Shown here piece by piece: positions 19,101 through 26,155 of a stretch of 64,000 nt of DNA. Positions within the stretch are counted from its first letter, which is position 1; each line of letters begins with the position of its first letter. The position numbers and the translations under genes are program-made. This stretch comes from Pelagicoccus enzymogenes (GTDB lineage: Bacteria; Verrucomicrobiota; Verrucomicrobiia; Opitutales; Opitutaceae), in NCBI RefSeq assembly GCF_014803405.1, contig NZ_JACYFG010000004.1, positions 1 to 64,000 of the forward strand, given 5' to 3'. Under the pieces are notes generated by a model. It ran no database searches. It worked only from the letters and a program-made list of their open reading frames with translations, and was not told where the DNA came from.

Positions 19101-22100
19101 TCCAATAATAAAGCCTCTCAACCTCCTCCGATAATGCATTGCCGGTCTCCATGGGAATATTCGCATTTAGACCGTTCCATGACGATGCTATGCTCATCCC
19201 ATATTCAGCTAGGAACGGATTCCAAAACTCAGCTTCATCTAATGGATCCACAAATGCAGAAGCCATGGTGATGTACACGTTACCGCCGCTCTCGAGATAC
19301 TGCCCAAGAAGGTCTCGATCCACAGGGTAAGTGGCATCAACGAAGACGGCAGAAAAACTAGAAAGGTATTCAAGCGACAGAGGTCCGTACGGATCAACGA
19401 CCATGGCATGTCCTTCATCCTCCACGTCACCGATAAACTCGCTTTGGGCAAATCCCCGGTAACCCGCCTCGCTTCGTGCCAAAAACGTAGAGCCTGGCTC
19501 ATCCGCAAAGAGCCTGATAACGTTGAGAGCGAAAGCGGAAGTGGTTGGAGCCACCGAGTATGCATGGTCGCTGAGTGCCCATTCGTCACTGCAAACGACA
19601 AGCGCCCCAGCACCGCCTGTTTGACTCAATGACGCCGAGACAAAGTAGGTTTCATCGGAGCCAGCGTCCACTATGGGCGCTTGATTAACTGCCTCTTCAA
19701 TTGAGATAGAGATCGTAGCGACTACCGAATCTTCTAATCCATCGTTAGCCGCAATTTGTAACGACTCTGTTGAACCGTATCCCGCTGTTGGAACATATAC
19801 GAGTTTTTCCCATGGGACACGGGCCGGAAAGTCCGTAAGCTCGACTCCATCCACTAGCAAAATTCCATTTAGCGGGCTGGAGATGATAGAGAAAGTAATT
19901 GAATCTCCTTCAACATCGAATCCCTCGAGAATAATCGGTAAACTTTGATTCTCCGGCACAGAAAAGTTCGTAGAAACAACTGCCGGCCCGTCGTTGACGC
20001 CAACTACCGAAATGATGACACCAGCGGGATCCGAATTAGAGTTTCCGTCCGACACGAAAAAGGAAAATAGATCTTGCCCGTAGAAGTTTTCGTTTGGCAC
20101 ATACATAAATGAACCATCGCTCTGGATCCGTACAACTCCATACACCGGAGGTGAGGCCATTCCATACTCTAAGAGGTCATTATCAGAGTCTTCTCCCTGC
20201 AAAAAACCGTTATATTGCGTGTCTTCAATTATCTCCAAACTGAGGCTCTTCGCAACCGGAGCATCGTCGATCGGACTCACGGTTAGAGAAACGATAGAGG
20301 GTGTCGATATCGAAACATTGTCAGAGACTGTGAAGGTGAATGAATCAGAGCCGTAAAAGTCGGGATCGGGCAGGTAAGTAAACGATCCACTCGTGCCTAT
20401 GGAAACGACTCCATTTTCGGCAGGCTGAGCAAGATTGAAAGTCAACACATCCCCTTCGATATCGCTTCCCGTGAGTAATTCCGAGAGGAGGGTATCCTCA
20501 ACCGTGATAAACTCAACAGGCTCTGCAGAAGGGATGTCATTAACAGGAGCGAAAGCAATCTCCACATTCGCGATCTGAGAATCCAGCTCCCCGTCATTGA
20601 CGATGAACGAAAAACCATCCCCTTCAGGGCTCGAATAATTTAGATTCGGGGTATACAGTAGGTCAGGAGCAGTCCCACTCAAACTACCATGAGCTGGTGG
20701 GTTCGTAATAGCATAGCTTAGCTGGCCCTCCTCGACATCGGTTCCGACGAGGGTAATCTGCAGCGGAACGTCCTCTGTAACGTTCACCGAGTCGGATATT
20801 GCGACAGGGGTATCATTGACTGGCAATACAACAATATTAAACGTTTGAGGGTCAGATTGAAGGACTCCATCGGATACTGAGAAGGTAAAGGAATCGTTTC
20901 CAAAGTAATCAGTTTCAGGCAAATATTCGAAATCCCCCTCCCTTGTGACTAAAATTGAGCCACTCGTAGGGGTTGTCTCGAGAGCGAACGATAGGTTGTC
21001 TCCATCGACGTCATCCCCATCAAGCTCTCCAATCAAAACATTATCTTCATTGACTGAAGCCAAATCGCCTACTGCAACCGGTCGGTCATTGACCGGTTGC
21101 ACACCAATCAGGACCGAAACCTCACCGGAATAGTCCACGCCATCGAAAACACGGTAAGTAAAACGATCACTGCCAAACCATTCCGGATTAGGCACATATT
21201 TGTAATCTGGATCCACTATGGGATCCTGCGACTGCAACAACTCAATCGAACCATAGGCAGGCTGATTCACAATTTCGAATTCCAATTGGGCGCCCTCTGC
21301 GTCCGCCCCTACCAAGGTTAAGTCCAGCACGCTGTCCTCAAGTAATTCAAATCGGAGTGGCAAAGCATCAGGGGCGTCGTTTACTGGAGTGACGCTGATT
21401 GCTACAATCGCCGGATCAGATGTAGCCTCACCATCGAAAACCGTGTATGTGAACGTGTCGTCTACATCCGAATCTTGATTTGGAATATACCTAACCCTAG
21501 GCAATTCACTGAGATCAAGAGAACCAAATCGAGGCTCTTCTGTAATGTTGAAAACTAGATTGGTGGAATCGGCGTCTTCTCCCTTAAGTTGCATCTCAAC
21601 TGGAGCATCCTCTAAAGTAGAGTGACTCAATGCGGCTGCTACTGGAACGTCGTTCACTGACTCTATTTCTATCGTAACCATAGCTACATTCGACTCTTCG
21701 AATCCATCATTTGCGGAAAAAGTAAAAGAGTCCGTTCCAAAGAAATTTAGATCTGGCGTATAAATGAGATTTGGAAGCTCTCCACTCAGCACCCCATTTT
21801 CGGGGGACGCGAGGACGGTGTAGCCAAGTTCATCTCCATCCGCGTCGCTCGCAATCAAGGCAAGAGCGATCGGCACATCCTCTAGAGTATCCACTGTCTT
21901 ACCGCTTGCCACCGGAGGTGTGTTCTCAGTCGGATTCACCGCTAGACGAGCCACGATCTCCCCCTTGGCATTCAAATTCAGACGGTTTGCCTCCAACGCC
22001 CCCTCAAGTCTGGCGTGCGAATTGATATTTACGTGCCCAACCGGAGCTTTGAGCCTACCGTAGATGCGGCCATGGTCGTTGAGGTTTACCCCACCCTTTG

Positions 22101-22836
22101 AGACGTTGAGCGACAACCACTCTGGATGCTCCTCGCTTCCTATTGTCCCGCTCGTCGAAAATCCGTTGCTTAGATCGATAACGACCTCACTCAAAAGAGT
22201 GATTTTTGAGTTTCCATTTAGTTGAATACGCTCAAACGAATAGACAACAGGCTCGTTTGATCCTGAGGAACCTAACACGAGTTCGGACCCGTTACTCAGG
22301 CTAAATCTACCATATGCTCCAGGAGAAACATGAAAACTCAGGCCTTCTGAGTTTACACTGAAATCTCTGATCGTAGCGAAATCCCCCGGATCATCAAAGG
22401 GTGAGTTAATTGTTACCTTTCGATACCCAGATGGAGCGATAGCGGACTTTGGATGGCTAAGGGGCTCGGGATCGGACTTTGTCAGTACTGTACTCACGAT
22501 CGCACTACCGTTCACATGTACTCGGTAATTTGATGGATACACGCTGCCCTCGCCTTCAAGTATTTCACCGACAAAGCCATTCGCGTTGATCTTAACCGTT
22601 GGAGTGCCAGGTACTTTCAAAATACCAGAGATCTCAGCACCACTGTTCAGATTAAGCACCCCTTCCTTGTTGAATCGAATATCGCCATCGACGAGGCCAT
22701 TGATAGTCGGAGGGTGTTCTATAATAATCGAAGCAGTTGCCAGTCGATCTCCTGTTTCTGCGGTGAGGTGCACTGACAGCAGGAAGGCGACAAGCAGTTG
22801 CAAGACGTACCGAAGAACGGTATTTCGCTTTTTCAT
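10102..22836 (-). CDS. Giant secreted Rhs/YD-repeat protein with tandem cadherin-like, PKD and LamG domains
   Basis: About 4244 residues. The ATG at 22836 starts a clean signal peptide (MKKRNTVLRYVLQLLVAFLL). Order: a beta-rich N-terminal region (to about 305), eight tandem-95/cadherin-like units of about 92 residues each joined by V-N-D-x-P linkers (310-1050), PKD-type domains, three LamG-like domains each starting AWWP (about 1460-1660, 1770-1970, 2080-2285), more PKD/Ig, an Rhs entry domain near 2690, then YD repeats (about 2850-3950) and a core ending YLYTGEQYDADLGMYFLRAR and VDPSG (about 4010). The last 235 residues are a variable tip with hydrophobic stretches. One PKD unit is split by a 230-residue insert (about 18.97-19.67 kb). 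Rhs shells usually encapsulate a toxic tip; the adhesion-like front suggests surface display or export by Sec. Confidence 0.85.
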   Translation of the reverse strand: MKKRNTVLRYVLQLLVAFLLSVHLTAETGDRLATASIIIEHPPTINGLVDGDIRFNKEGVLNLNSGAEISGILKVPGTPTVKINANGFVGEILEGEGSVYPSNYRVHVNGSAIVSTVLTKSDPEPLSHPKSAIAPSGYRKVTINSPFDDPGDFATIRDFSVNSEGLSFHVSPGAYGRFSLSNGSELVLGSSGSNEPVVYSFERIQLNGNSKITLLSEVVIDLSNGFSTSGTIGSEEHPEWLSLNVSKGGVNLNDHGRIYGRLKAPVGHVNINSHARLEGALEANRLNLNAKGEIVARLAVNPTENTPPVASGKTVDTLEDVPIALALIASDADGDELGYTVLASPENGVLSGELPNLIYTPDLNFFGTDSFTFSANDGFEESNVAMVTIEIESVNDVPVAAALSHSTLEDAPVEMQLKGEDADSTNLVFNITEEPRFGSLDLSELPRVRYIPNQDSDVDDTFTYTVFDGEATSDPAIVAISVTPVNDAPDALPLRFELLEDSVLDLTLVGADAEGAQLEFEIVNQPAYGSIELLQSQDPIVDPDYKYVPNPEWFGSDRFTYRVFDGVDYSGEVSVLIGVQPVNDRPVAVGDLASVNEDNVLIGELDGDDVDGDNLSFALETTPTSGSILVTREGDFEYLPETDYFGNDSFTFSVSDGVLQSDPQTFNIVVLPVNDTPVAISDSVNVTEDVPLQITLVGTDVEEGQLSYAITNPPAHGSLSGTAPDLLYTPNLNYSSPEGDGFSFIVNDGELDSQIANVEIAFAPVNDIPSAEPVEFITVEDTLLSELLTGSDIEGDVLTFNLAQPAENGVVSIGTSGSFTYLPDPDFYGSDSFTFTVSDNVSISTPSIVSLTVSPIDDAPVAKSLSLEIIEDTQYNGFLQGEDSDNDLLEYGMASPPVYGVVRIQSDGSFMYVPNENFYGQDLFSFFVSDGNSNSDPAGVIISVVGVNDGPAVVSTNFSVPENQSLPIILEGFDVEGDSITFSIISSPLNGILLVDGVELTDFPARVPWEKLVYVPTAGYGSTESLQIAANDGLEDSVVATISISIEEAVNQAPIVDAGSDETYFVSASLSQTGGAGALVVCSDEWALSDHAYSVAPTTSAFALNVIRLFADEPGSTFLARSEAGYRGFAQSEFIGDVEDEGHAMVVDPYGPLSLEYLSSFSAVFVDATYPVDRDLLGQYLESGGNVYITMASAFVDPLDEAEFWNPFLAEYGMSIASSWNGLNANIPMETGNALSEEVERLYYWNGASITLQDPDDPALTVVQKSGGELLMVARFKGFEASTMLDGSVSDDGLPLGSEVVSDWKLIEGSDDISFGDFSEPQSRVSFYAPGSYSLRLEATDGELVASDEVEFLVVQNQAPIVSAGSNVYASGPTAAIDLNGFVSDDALPSDTLLTEWTASYGPSSLLFSDATDPETSVSVVDPGVYVLSLEGSDTLDRKSDTTELRVGPLESAPVAASIAAWWPFNASPKDMITGGNSFRSTEDLVFENAKVSAGLLLEGRSSPICVSAGSSLDVGKSEYGFTVEAWVKPSEFRDAAIVEWSSSEESGVGFRQWYFGRGLYGFIRDTDGNEHTVFVRDVLEVDVWQHIALSYDRKTGTARIYIDGRLVKKTNLGVFTPKTNLDLCLGGSKHSGLLYQGAIDELALYREPLEDGEVSAIYAAGLAGKLPVEYSYPTVDAGVDLVLKDSEAPAQLNAVIKDDSSEVVVGWSLYDGPGSVAFTDSGSLSTEAHFDTAGIYLLEVSVYDGIVRSFDRVEVRVGTRSVDPANSLAAWWPLNGTPEEVLNGKHDFELDVGTEFGTGFSSLGVDFDGNPGVLEAHAATGLDIGPSPQGWTVELWMNPSEFRDTPLVEWADDSSYGVSLRQWWFGRGLYGFIRDASGVVHEVFAQDVLELNSWQHVALSYSPSTGVASLYRNGEEVAVKKIGLVDTQTSFDFVAGGSPREDRYFIGKLDEISLYNESLSRAQISAIYGAGASGKTPLNNKAPVVRAGDDLTLLDLDSPVYLSATVDDDGLPNNSLSIQWSTFSGPSSVSFSEENAAATLVQFDAEGVYILEIAVSDGISRSTDTLTVRVGPAAAETLSGIAAWWPLDDDPSEAVSGVHNLTIHQGVNFATGIVGEGLNFDGVSSRASALGGTGIDVGASEDGLTLELWVNPSEYRDTPLVEWAEGSLSGVSLRQWWYGQGVFGFLRDTSGNEHTLSAYNVMQLDKWQHVALTYDAVSGMGRLYLDGAEIASENLGLFTPQTSLDFVAGASLAEGRFFKGKLDEITLHKRPLSPVEIESIYQVGSSGYASYPSLNLPPSISAGPDLTIGSISGPIELTGIAVDDDKPTGQPLQISWTQKSGPAASISSPHSLITPVVLPEVGDYEFVLSVDDSEYMVSDSIRVRVGVFENNPPIVSAGMDRTVQVGEILTLEGSALDDDLPLGHSLSTSWTVVSSAGRLTFDDQYDPQSGVVFGSAGVYQLRLDAYDGEYLASDLITVTAYDDVDVSLTLPATGDVFTLEQSIILQADAFAGQTPARSVEFFVNGESVGSVPPLPGSLTHRLSLPAALVDVVNGRIAVYAVANDGRGQAATSKIHEISVVDPQVAAPVAILSQDQASIVTAPTDLMGTASSEIIDRYEVLIRKAGEVTWRTLASSESPVVEGLLAALDTTVLLNGLYELRLETTDLLGRTASDEAVIVVDGGMKVGNLSLAFEDLSVPVSGFPMQVVRSYDSRDASKGDFGNGWQMALSNMLIQKNRPIGTNWMATQEAVSVPFFGDTIRYRVESSRDNLVLIRLPDDSVAVFKAVASPAYKDHTPLRDPKIAFEPLGDTLGSLEIVGDDEVWISSFSGETDLESEAFAFDVFDPKRFKYTTEEGQEFVIDEDLGLLSMTDRNGNTLTISDDGVAHSSGLGIAFTRDAEGRITAITDPENQTLSYAYDAEGRLETFTNRSDETFTYLYENPHFPNYLTDIVGPDGKSVLASEFDANGRLASQTDANGESFDFIHDIENFKETVVNRLGVTTVHTYDIEGDVTLTEVFDTEGILVQSTAYEYDARGNETKVTDSLGNVTERSYDGSDNLLSETQTVSVDGIPTASTTSYTYDSANNPLTITDALSNTTTFAYDASGNLLSQTDALENVTQFTYDASGNLESITDPLGNQTVFTISLEGYQTSSAVYDADGVLVQYQSFEYDSLGQQIRSKDYDLPEGASETTQAVLYRYTDYDYDGEGRQTSTVVYDANDILLTSSSTDYDSRGQVSRQTDALGRYSEFVYDDYGNRTQSARYDENDALLASESWTYDAEGRQSSYSDVLGRLMKYDYDAHGRQTTVRFIGLVDENGEDLDPSDNTETHTIYDSIGRVEATVDERGKVTLYEYDENCGCSGHRAKVIDPLLNETVSSYDLNGNQTSVLDANGHLTLFEYDALNRPTRTTFHDGTYNETVYDALGRRIAIIDQNGLRTDYVYDALGRLVEVRQPAPAAGDPRPVTYYGYDSRGNQTSQIDAEGRETKYEYDELGRRVKRILPELQEESYQYDALGNLIAKTDFNGYTTVFEYDRQNRLVKETADPTHPSLTHYNAPSWIERSYDVAGNLLTSAVVNGQSHGEQTLYNETRTYDERNRLATRSTPEGTLSYAYDVAGNLESTTSSNADGIQNRYTYDALNRLESVNDDRLAASLSLTSYTYDDVGNLDTIVYGNGIRHDYAYDTLNRLTNLSILRSDTSLAQSYAYTLGNAGNRETIAEARGRVTHYEYDSLYRLSKETILGTSSGASGIVAYGYDAVGNRTSRVSSLHGVNGQNFTYDDNDRLDGNVYDANGNTLSSVDGREGISDTVTDVYDFRNRLIRRIREDGQVINLSYDADGNRVGKQLLDISQSVLRNTSYLVDLNNHTGYAQVVEERLNEGAGYSLAARYTYGHDLISQTRDEGTSWYLYDGHGSVRALVDETETVTDEYEYDAFGILLSSSAATKNVYLYTGEQYDADLGMYFLRARYLNAGTGRFHNMDTYEGRNGEPLTLHKYLYAHNNPVMMVDPSGNVAMVTLAQGNFARLMLHSMAAFRTAFLVNVGIQARTVSVAAPLIRELQGLSAELASLNPAGAANINGMIDTLQDMINPQESLFKTLALSSYAGFAASLPPPWNNIGWIPTIINSGKQAALVYYINAAAYASIGFDSDKLSLRSEIDLHSISSILSVVFGFRSPAKDIAPATSLVRDLRSGSFRSAGANLEQLGLNLSHYGHVGAHALSMYEGRSGTASVIGGSGKVVYVGTGVFSR

Positions 22837-23073
22837 GGGGAACATACAAGAGGAAGGGGATCCTTGGTAGGCCTCAACAACGATGAAACCAACAAGGTAG
22901 CCATGAACAAAAACTAATCACCGACGAGTCAAGCGATATCTAATTATTTCTACTTACCGTACACTAATAACTACCTATTCAATACCTAGAATATCTCCCC
23001 CCTTAACTGTATCCATCTTTAATATGGACACCCCACTCAGCAGAAAGGGGTTCGTTCTAATTTCACAGGCGCC

Positions 23074-23607
23074 TCAGCTCCCCACCACCTCATCCACGCC
23101 TCCCCATTCCTCGCGGAGGATTGCCCAGCGTTCGTGGTCGCGCCATTCGCCGCCGATGCTGAGGTACTTGGGCGAGAAGCCTTCCTTGCGGAAACCCAGA
23201 CCGCTTACCAAACCGATAGAAGCCTGATTGCCTGGCTGGACGTTCGCCTCCAGCCGATGCAGGGCCATGACCTTGAAGGCGCGGTCGACAACTCGGGCGA
23301 GCCCCTCCTTCATCAAGCCTTGCCCAGCGAATTCCGCCACTCCCCAATAGCCGACGTAGGCGCTTTGAAAGGCCCCCCTCACGATCTCGTTTAGATTCAC
23401 CACCCCCACGATTCGATCGTCGCTCACCCGGCACACGAAGAACCCCTCCTGTCTGGAATCTTGGATACGCTCCAAGTAGTCATAGTAACCTCGCAAGTCT
23501 TGAGCCGGGAAGACCCAGGGACGATGCATCGCTTCGCTCGCTTTCGTCGCCGCCACGAACTCCTTGCCATCCCTACGCTCCGGACTCCTGAGATACACTT
23601 TCGTCAT
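23074..23607 (-). CDS. GNAT N-acetyltransferase (RimJ/RimL-like)
   Basis: The 177-residue protein has the RimJ/RimL pattern: an N-terminal RSPERRDGKEFVAAT, a central VGVVNLNEIVRGAFQSAYVGYW, an acetyl-CoA loop AGQGLMKEGL and a C-terminal HRLEANVQPGNQASIGLVSG followed by GFRKEG. Such enzymes acetylate N-termini of ribosomal proteins or small amines; the substrate cannot be read from the sequence. It stands alone on the minus strand, divergent from the enoyl reductase gene across about 120 bases. Confidence 0.85.
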   Translation of the reverse strand: MTKVYLRSPERRDGKEFVAATKASEAMHRPWVFPAQDLRGYYDYLERIQDSRQEGFFVCRVSDDRIVGVVNLNEIVRGAFQSAYVGYWGVAEFAGQGLMKEGLARVVDRAFKVMALHRLEANVQPGNQASIGLVSGLGFRKEGFSPKYLSIGGEWRDHERWAILREEWGGVDEVVGS

Positions 23608-23729
23608 TTGCGCAAACGCTAAAGGCGCCTATAAGTTACTCAACTAAACATCGCGCGATACACGGGGAAGGCCACTGCAAAGCCACCAAGTTCATTGCAA
23701 AGCCCCCTAGCTCCGCTTCACTCCCATTC

Positions 23730-24722
23730 ATGGCTATGCAAAAAACCACCGCCCTTCGTCACGCAAGTTTCGGCAAGCCCGCCGAGGTACTCACCCTCGA
23801 AACCATCGAGCTTCCCGAGCTAAAGCCAGAGCAAGCCCTGCTCAAAGTCCTCGCCGCTCCCATCAACCCGGCCGACTTCGGACGCGTGGGCGGCACCTAC
23901 GGCGAATTGGCGGAGCTCCCCGCCACCGCGGGCTTGGAGGGAGTTGCCGAAATCCTGGAACTTGGCAGCGAAGGCACCCGCTTCCGCGTTGGGCAAAAGA
24001 TCTTCGTTCCCAGCAGCGTCGGATCCTGGCAAAGCCACGCCGTCGTCGACTGCCAAACCCTCTTCCCCGCGCCTGAAAAGCTCCCCATGGAGCAAGCGGC
24101 CATGGGCTGGGTCAATCCCGCCACCGCATGGAAACTCATGCACGACTTCGCCAAGCTGCAGGCTGGCGATATCATCGTACAAAACGCCGCCACCTCTGCC
24201 GTGGGCAAGCTGGTCATTCAAATCGCCAGCCATCTCGGCATCAAAACCGTCAACCTCGTGCGCAACCTCGACGCCACCCCCGCCCTCAAGAAACTCGGCG
24301 CCGGCGTCGTGCTGGTTGACGACCGTGACGCCGCCAAGGCCGCACTCGAAGCCACAAACGGCAAAAAAGCCAAGATCGCCCTCAACTCCGTCGGCGGCTC
24401 CAGCGCCCTCGGCATGTGCAAAATTCTTGCCGACGGCGGCACCCTCATCACCTTTGGAGGCATGGACCGCGAACCCGCGCCCTTCCCTACCCGGTATTTG
24501 ATTTTCAACGACATTCGCCTCCGCGGATTCTGGGTGAGCAAATGGTACGCCACCGCTGCTCGCGAGGACATCCTCGCCCTGCACAACGAGGTTTTCACAT
24601 TCATGGAGAACGCCAAGATCCGCGTTGACGTCGCTGCCACCTATCCGCTCGAAGATTGGCAAAAAGCGCTGAAGCACGCCAACCAGTCCGGCAAATCCGG
24701 AAAAGTTCTGTTCAAGTTCTAG
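23730..24722 (+). CDS. MDR-family 2-enoyl thioester reductase-like oxidoreductase
   Basis: The 330-residue protein is a zinc-free medium-chain dehydrogenase/reductase. PINPADFGRVGGTYG, the segment MGWVNPATAWKLM, and GDIIVQNAATSAVG match the mitochondrial MECR/Etr1 group, which reduces trans-2-enoyl thioesters with NADPH. The nucleotide fold follows (SAVGKLVIQIASHLGIKTV) and the C-terminus ends GKSGKVLFKF. Met 3 (23736) is an alternative start. There are no obvious partners around it. A general quinone reductase is the alternative. Confidence 0.75.
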   Translation: MAMQKTTALRHASFGKPAEVLTLETIELPELKPEQALLKVLAAPINPADFGRVGGTYGELAELPATAGLEGVAEILELGSEGTRFRVGQKIFVPSSVGSWQSHAVVDCQTLFPAPEKLPMEQAAMGWVNPATAWKLMHDFAKLQAGDIIVQNAATSAVGKLVIQIASHLGIKTVNLVRNLDATPALKKLGAGVVLVDDRDAAKAALEATNGKKAKIALNSVGGSSALGMCKILADGGTLITFGGMDREPAPFPTRYLIFNDIRLRGFWVSKWYATAAREDILALHNEVFTFMENAKIRVDVAATYPLEDWQKALKHANQSGKSGKVLFKF

Positions 24723-24799
24723 CGTCCTGCACGCTACCCTATCCCACTAGCGCTGACGAGCCTTAGCTAGGTCTCTCCAGTCACAGCAAACTGGATACC

Positions 24800-26128
24800 T
24801 CAATCGCCCAGCGGACGAAGGTTCGTGGCAATGGGGCTCGACGGAACCGCAAACTGATCGAGCGAATCCGGATTCGCAGGATCGTAGGAAAACCCGTCCA
24901 CCAGATAGGCCTTCAATCCCAAGTCGCTATCGGCAATCCCTTGGGCCACAATCTTGGCGATTTGATAGGCTCCGAAGTTATTATGGTGCGTCCTGTCGCC
25001 AGGCGCGAACGCTTGCTCCGCTTTGCCTTCCCCGCGGGACTCCAATGCTTCGTAGAGGAGTCGGCTTGGCTCGTTGAGATCGATAAAGGCAACCCCTAGC
25101 TCTTCCGCGACCTGCTTGCAGGCGGCCGCGTATTCGCCAAGGCTGACCAGGGCCCGTCCTTGATCGTCGAAGGCCAAGCGTTCCATTGAGGAGAGGATCA
25201 CCGGAACCCCGCCCCTTGACTGAGCTCCCAAGACGTGGGCCTTCATCTCCTCCTTGTAGGTGGTGAACGGACCGCCCGTCCCCTGCTTGATCTGCTTCTG
25301 GTCGTTGTGACCGAATTGCATGAAAAGGTAGTCGCCTGGCTTCATCACGCTGAGGATCTTGTCGAGACGACGCCGTCCCAACGAATCTCGATAGGTCTCG
25401 CCGGACTCGGCATGATTGGCAATAGCCACCTCAGCTTTGAAAAAGGCCGTTATCATTTGCCCCCAACTTGTGTACGGCTCCCTCGACTGGTCGCAAACCG
25501 TGGAATCACCGATTAAAAATACCGTCGGAACGTCCACTGGCTCCACCTCGAGCGAACAAACAATCGGCCGCTTACCGGAAAACTCCAAAGTCAAGAGATC
25601 GTCCCACGCCCAAGCTTCCTGAGTAACTTCGCGCGGTTCCTTGAGCTTGACTCGTCCGGCTTCGATTTCATCGATCGCCGCGATATTTGGCTGACGCGTG
25701 TTCACCACAAACGTTACTTCCTTTGTAGTGCCAGCTTCGATACGAAGCGACTCGACCATCAACCTACGCAACTCCGCCTTCACGGTGACTTCCGAGTCCT
25801 TCTCACCAGCCGCCAAGATCAGGCGAACGCGATGGTTCCCTTCCGGAACCGCAACGGAAAAGAAAAAGGATTCTTCACCGCCCACACCATCGGAGAGCAG
25901 CGACCCACTCTGTCCGGGCAAAGAAATCGCTTCCGGCTGATATCCAGACTCGAAACCAAATCCTCGCTCCGCATCGAAAGCCATTCCTTCGGTTACCTGA
26001 ACATAGCCGCGGACATTCGATTCGCTTCCAAAATCAAAACGAATTCCACCCTCGTCTCCTTTCGGCCTTGAGCAGGCAACGAACAGGAATGCCACCGCTC
26101 CCAACAACATAAAGTGAATCGTTTTCAT
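24800..26128 (-). CDS. Rhamnogalacturonan acetylesterase-like SGNH hydrolase (CE12-type), lipoprotein
   Basis: The 442-residue protein begins with a lipoprotein signal (FLFVACS, lipid on Cys 19). The N-terminal 190 residues are a beta-rich domain seen in front of CE12 esterases. The catalytic domain has the SGNH blocks: FLIGDSTVCD (Ser), NHAESGETYRD (Gly), FMQFGHNDQKQ (Asn) and GDRTHHNNFGAY with the D-x-x-H pair. Enzymes of this type remove acetyl groups from rhamnogalacturonan so lyases can act. The gene follows the GH2 gene by 27 bases on the same strand, so the two are probably cotranscribed, and it belongs to the pectin locus. Confidence 0.85.
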   Translation of the reverse strand: MKTIHFMLLGAVAFLFVACSRPKGDEGGIRFDFGSESNVRGYVQVTEGMAFDAERGFGFESGYQPEAISLPGQSGSLLSDGVGGEESFFFSVAVPEGNHRVRLILAAGEKDSEVTVKAELRRLMVESLRIEAGTTKEVTFVVNTRQPNIAAIDEIEAGRVKLKEPREVTQEAWAWDDLLTLEFSGKRPIVCSLEVEPVDVPTVFLIGDSTVCDQSREPYTSWGQMITAFFKAEVAIANHAESGETYRDSLGRRRLDKILSVMKPGDYLFMQFGHNDQKQIKQGTGGPFTTYKEEMKAHVLGAQSRGGVPVILSSMERLAFDDQGRALVSLGEYAAACKQVAEELGVAFIDLNEPSRLLYEALESRGEGKAEQAFAPGDRTHHNNFGAYQIAKIVAQGIADSDLGLKAYLVDGFSYDPANPDSLDQFAVPSSPIATNLRPLGD

Positions 26129-26155
26129 ATCCTATTGAGTACCTCGGAACTGTCA

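Noticed and set aside
23820-24677. 285-residue minus-strand frame opposite the enoyl reductase
   Set aside because: A glycine- and valine-rich shadow of a clearly recognised oxidoreductase; no motif of its own.
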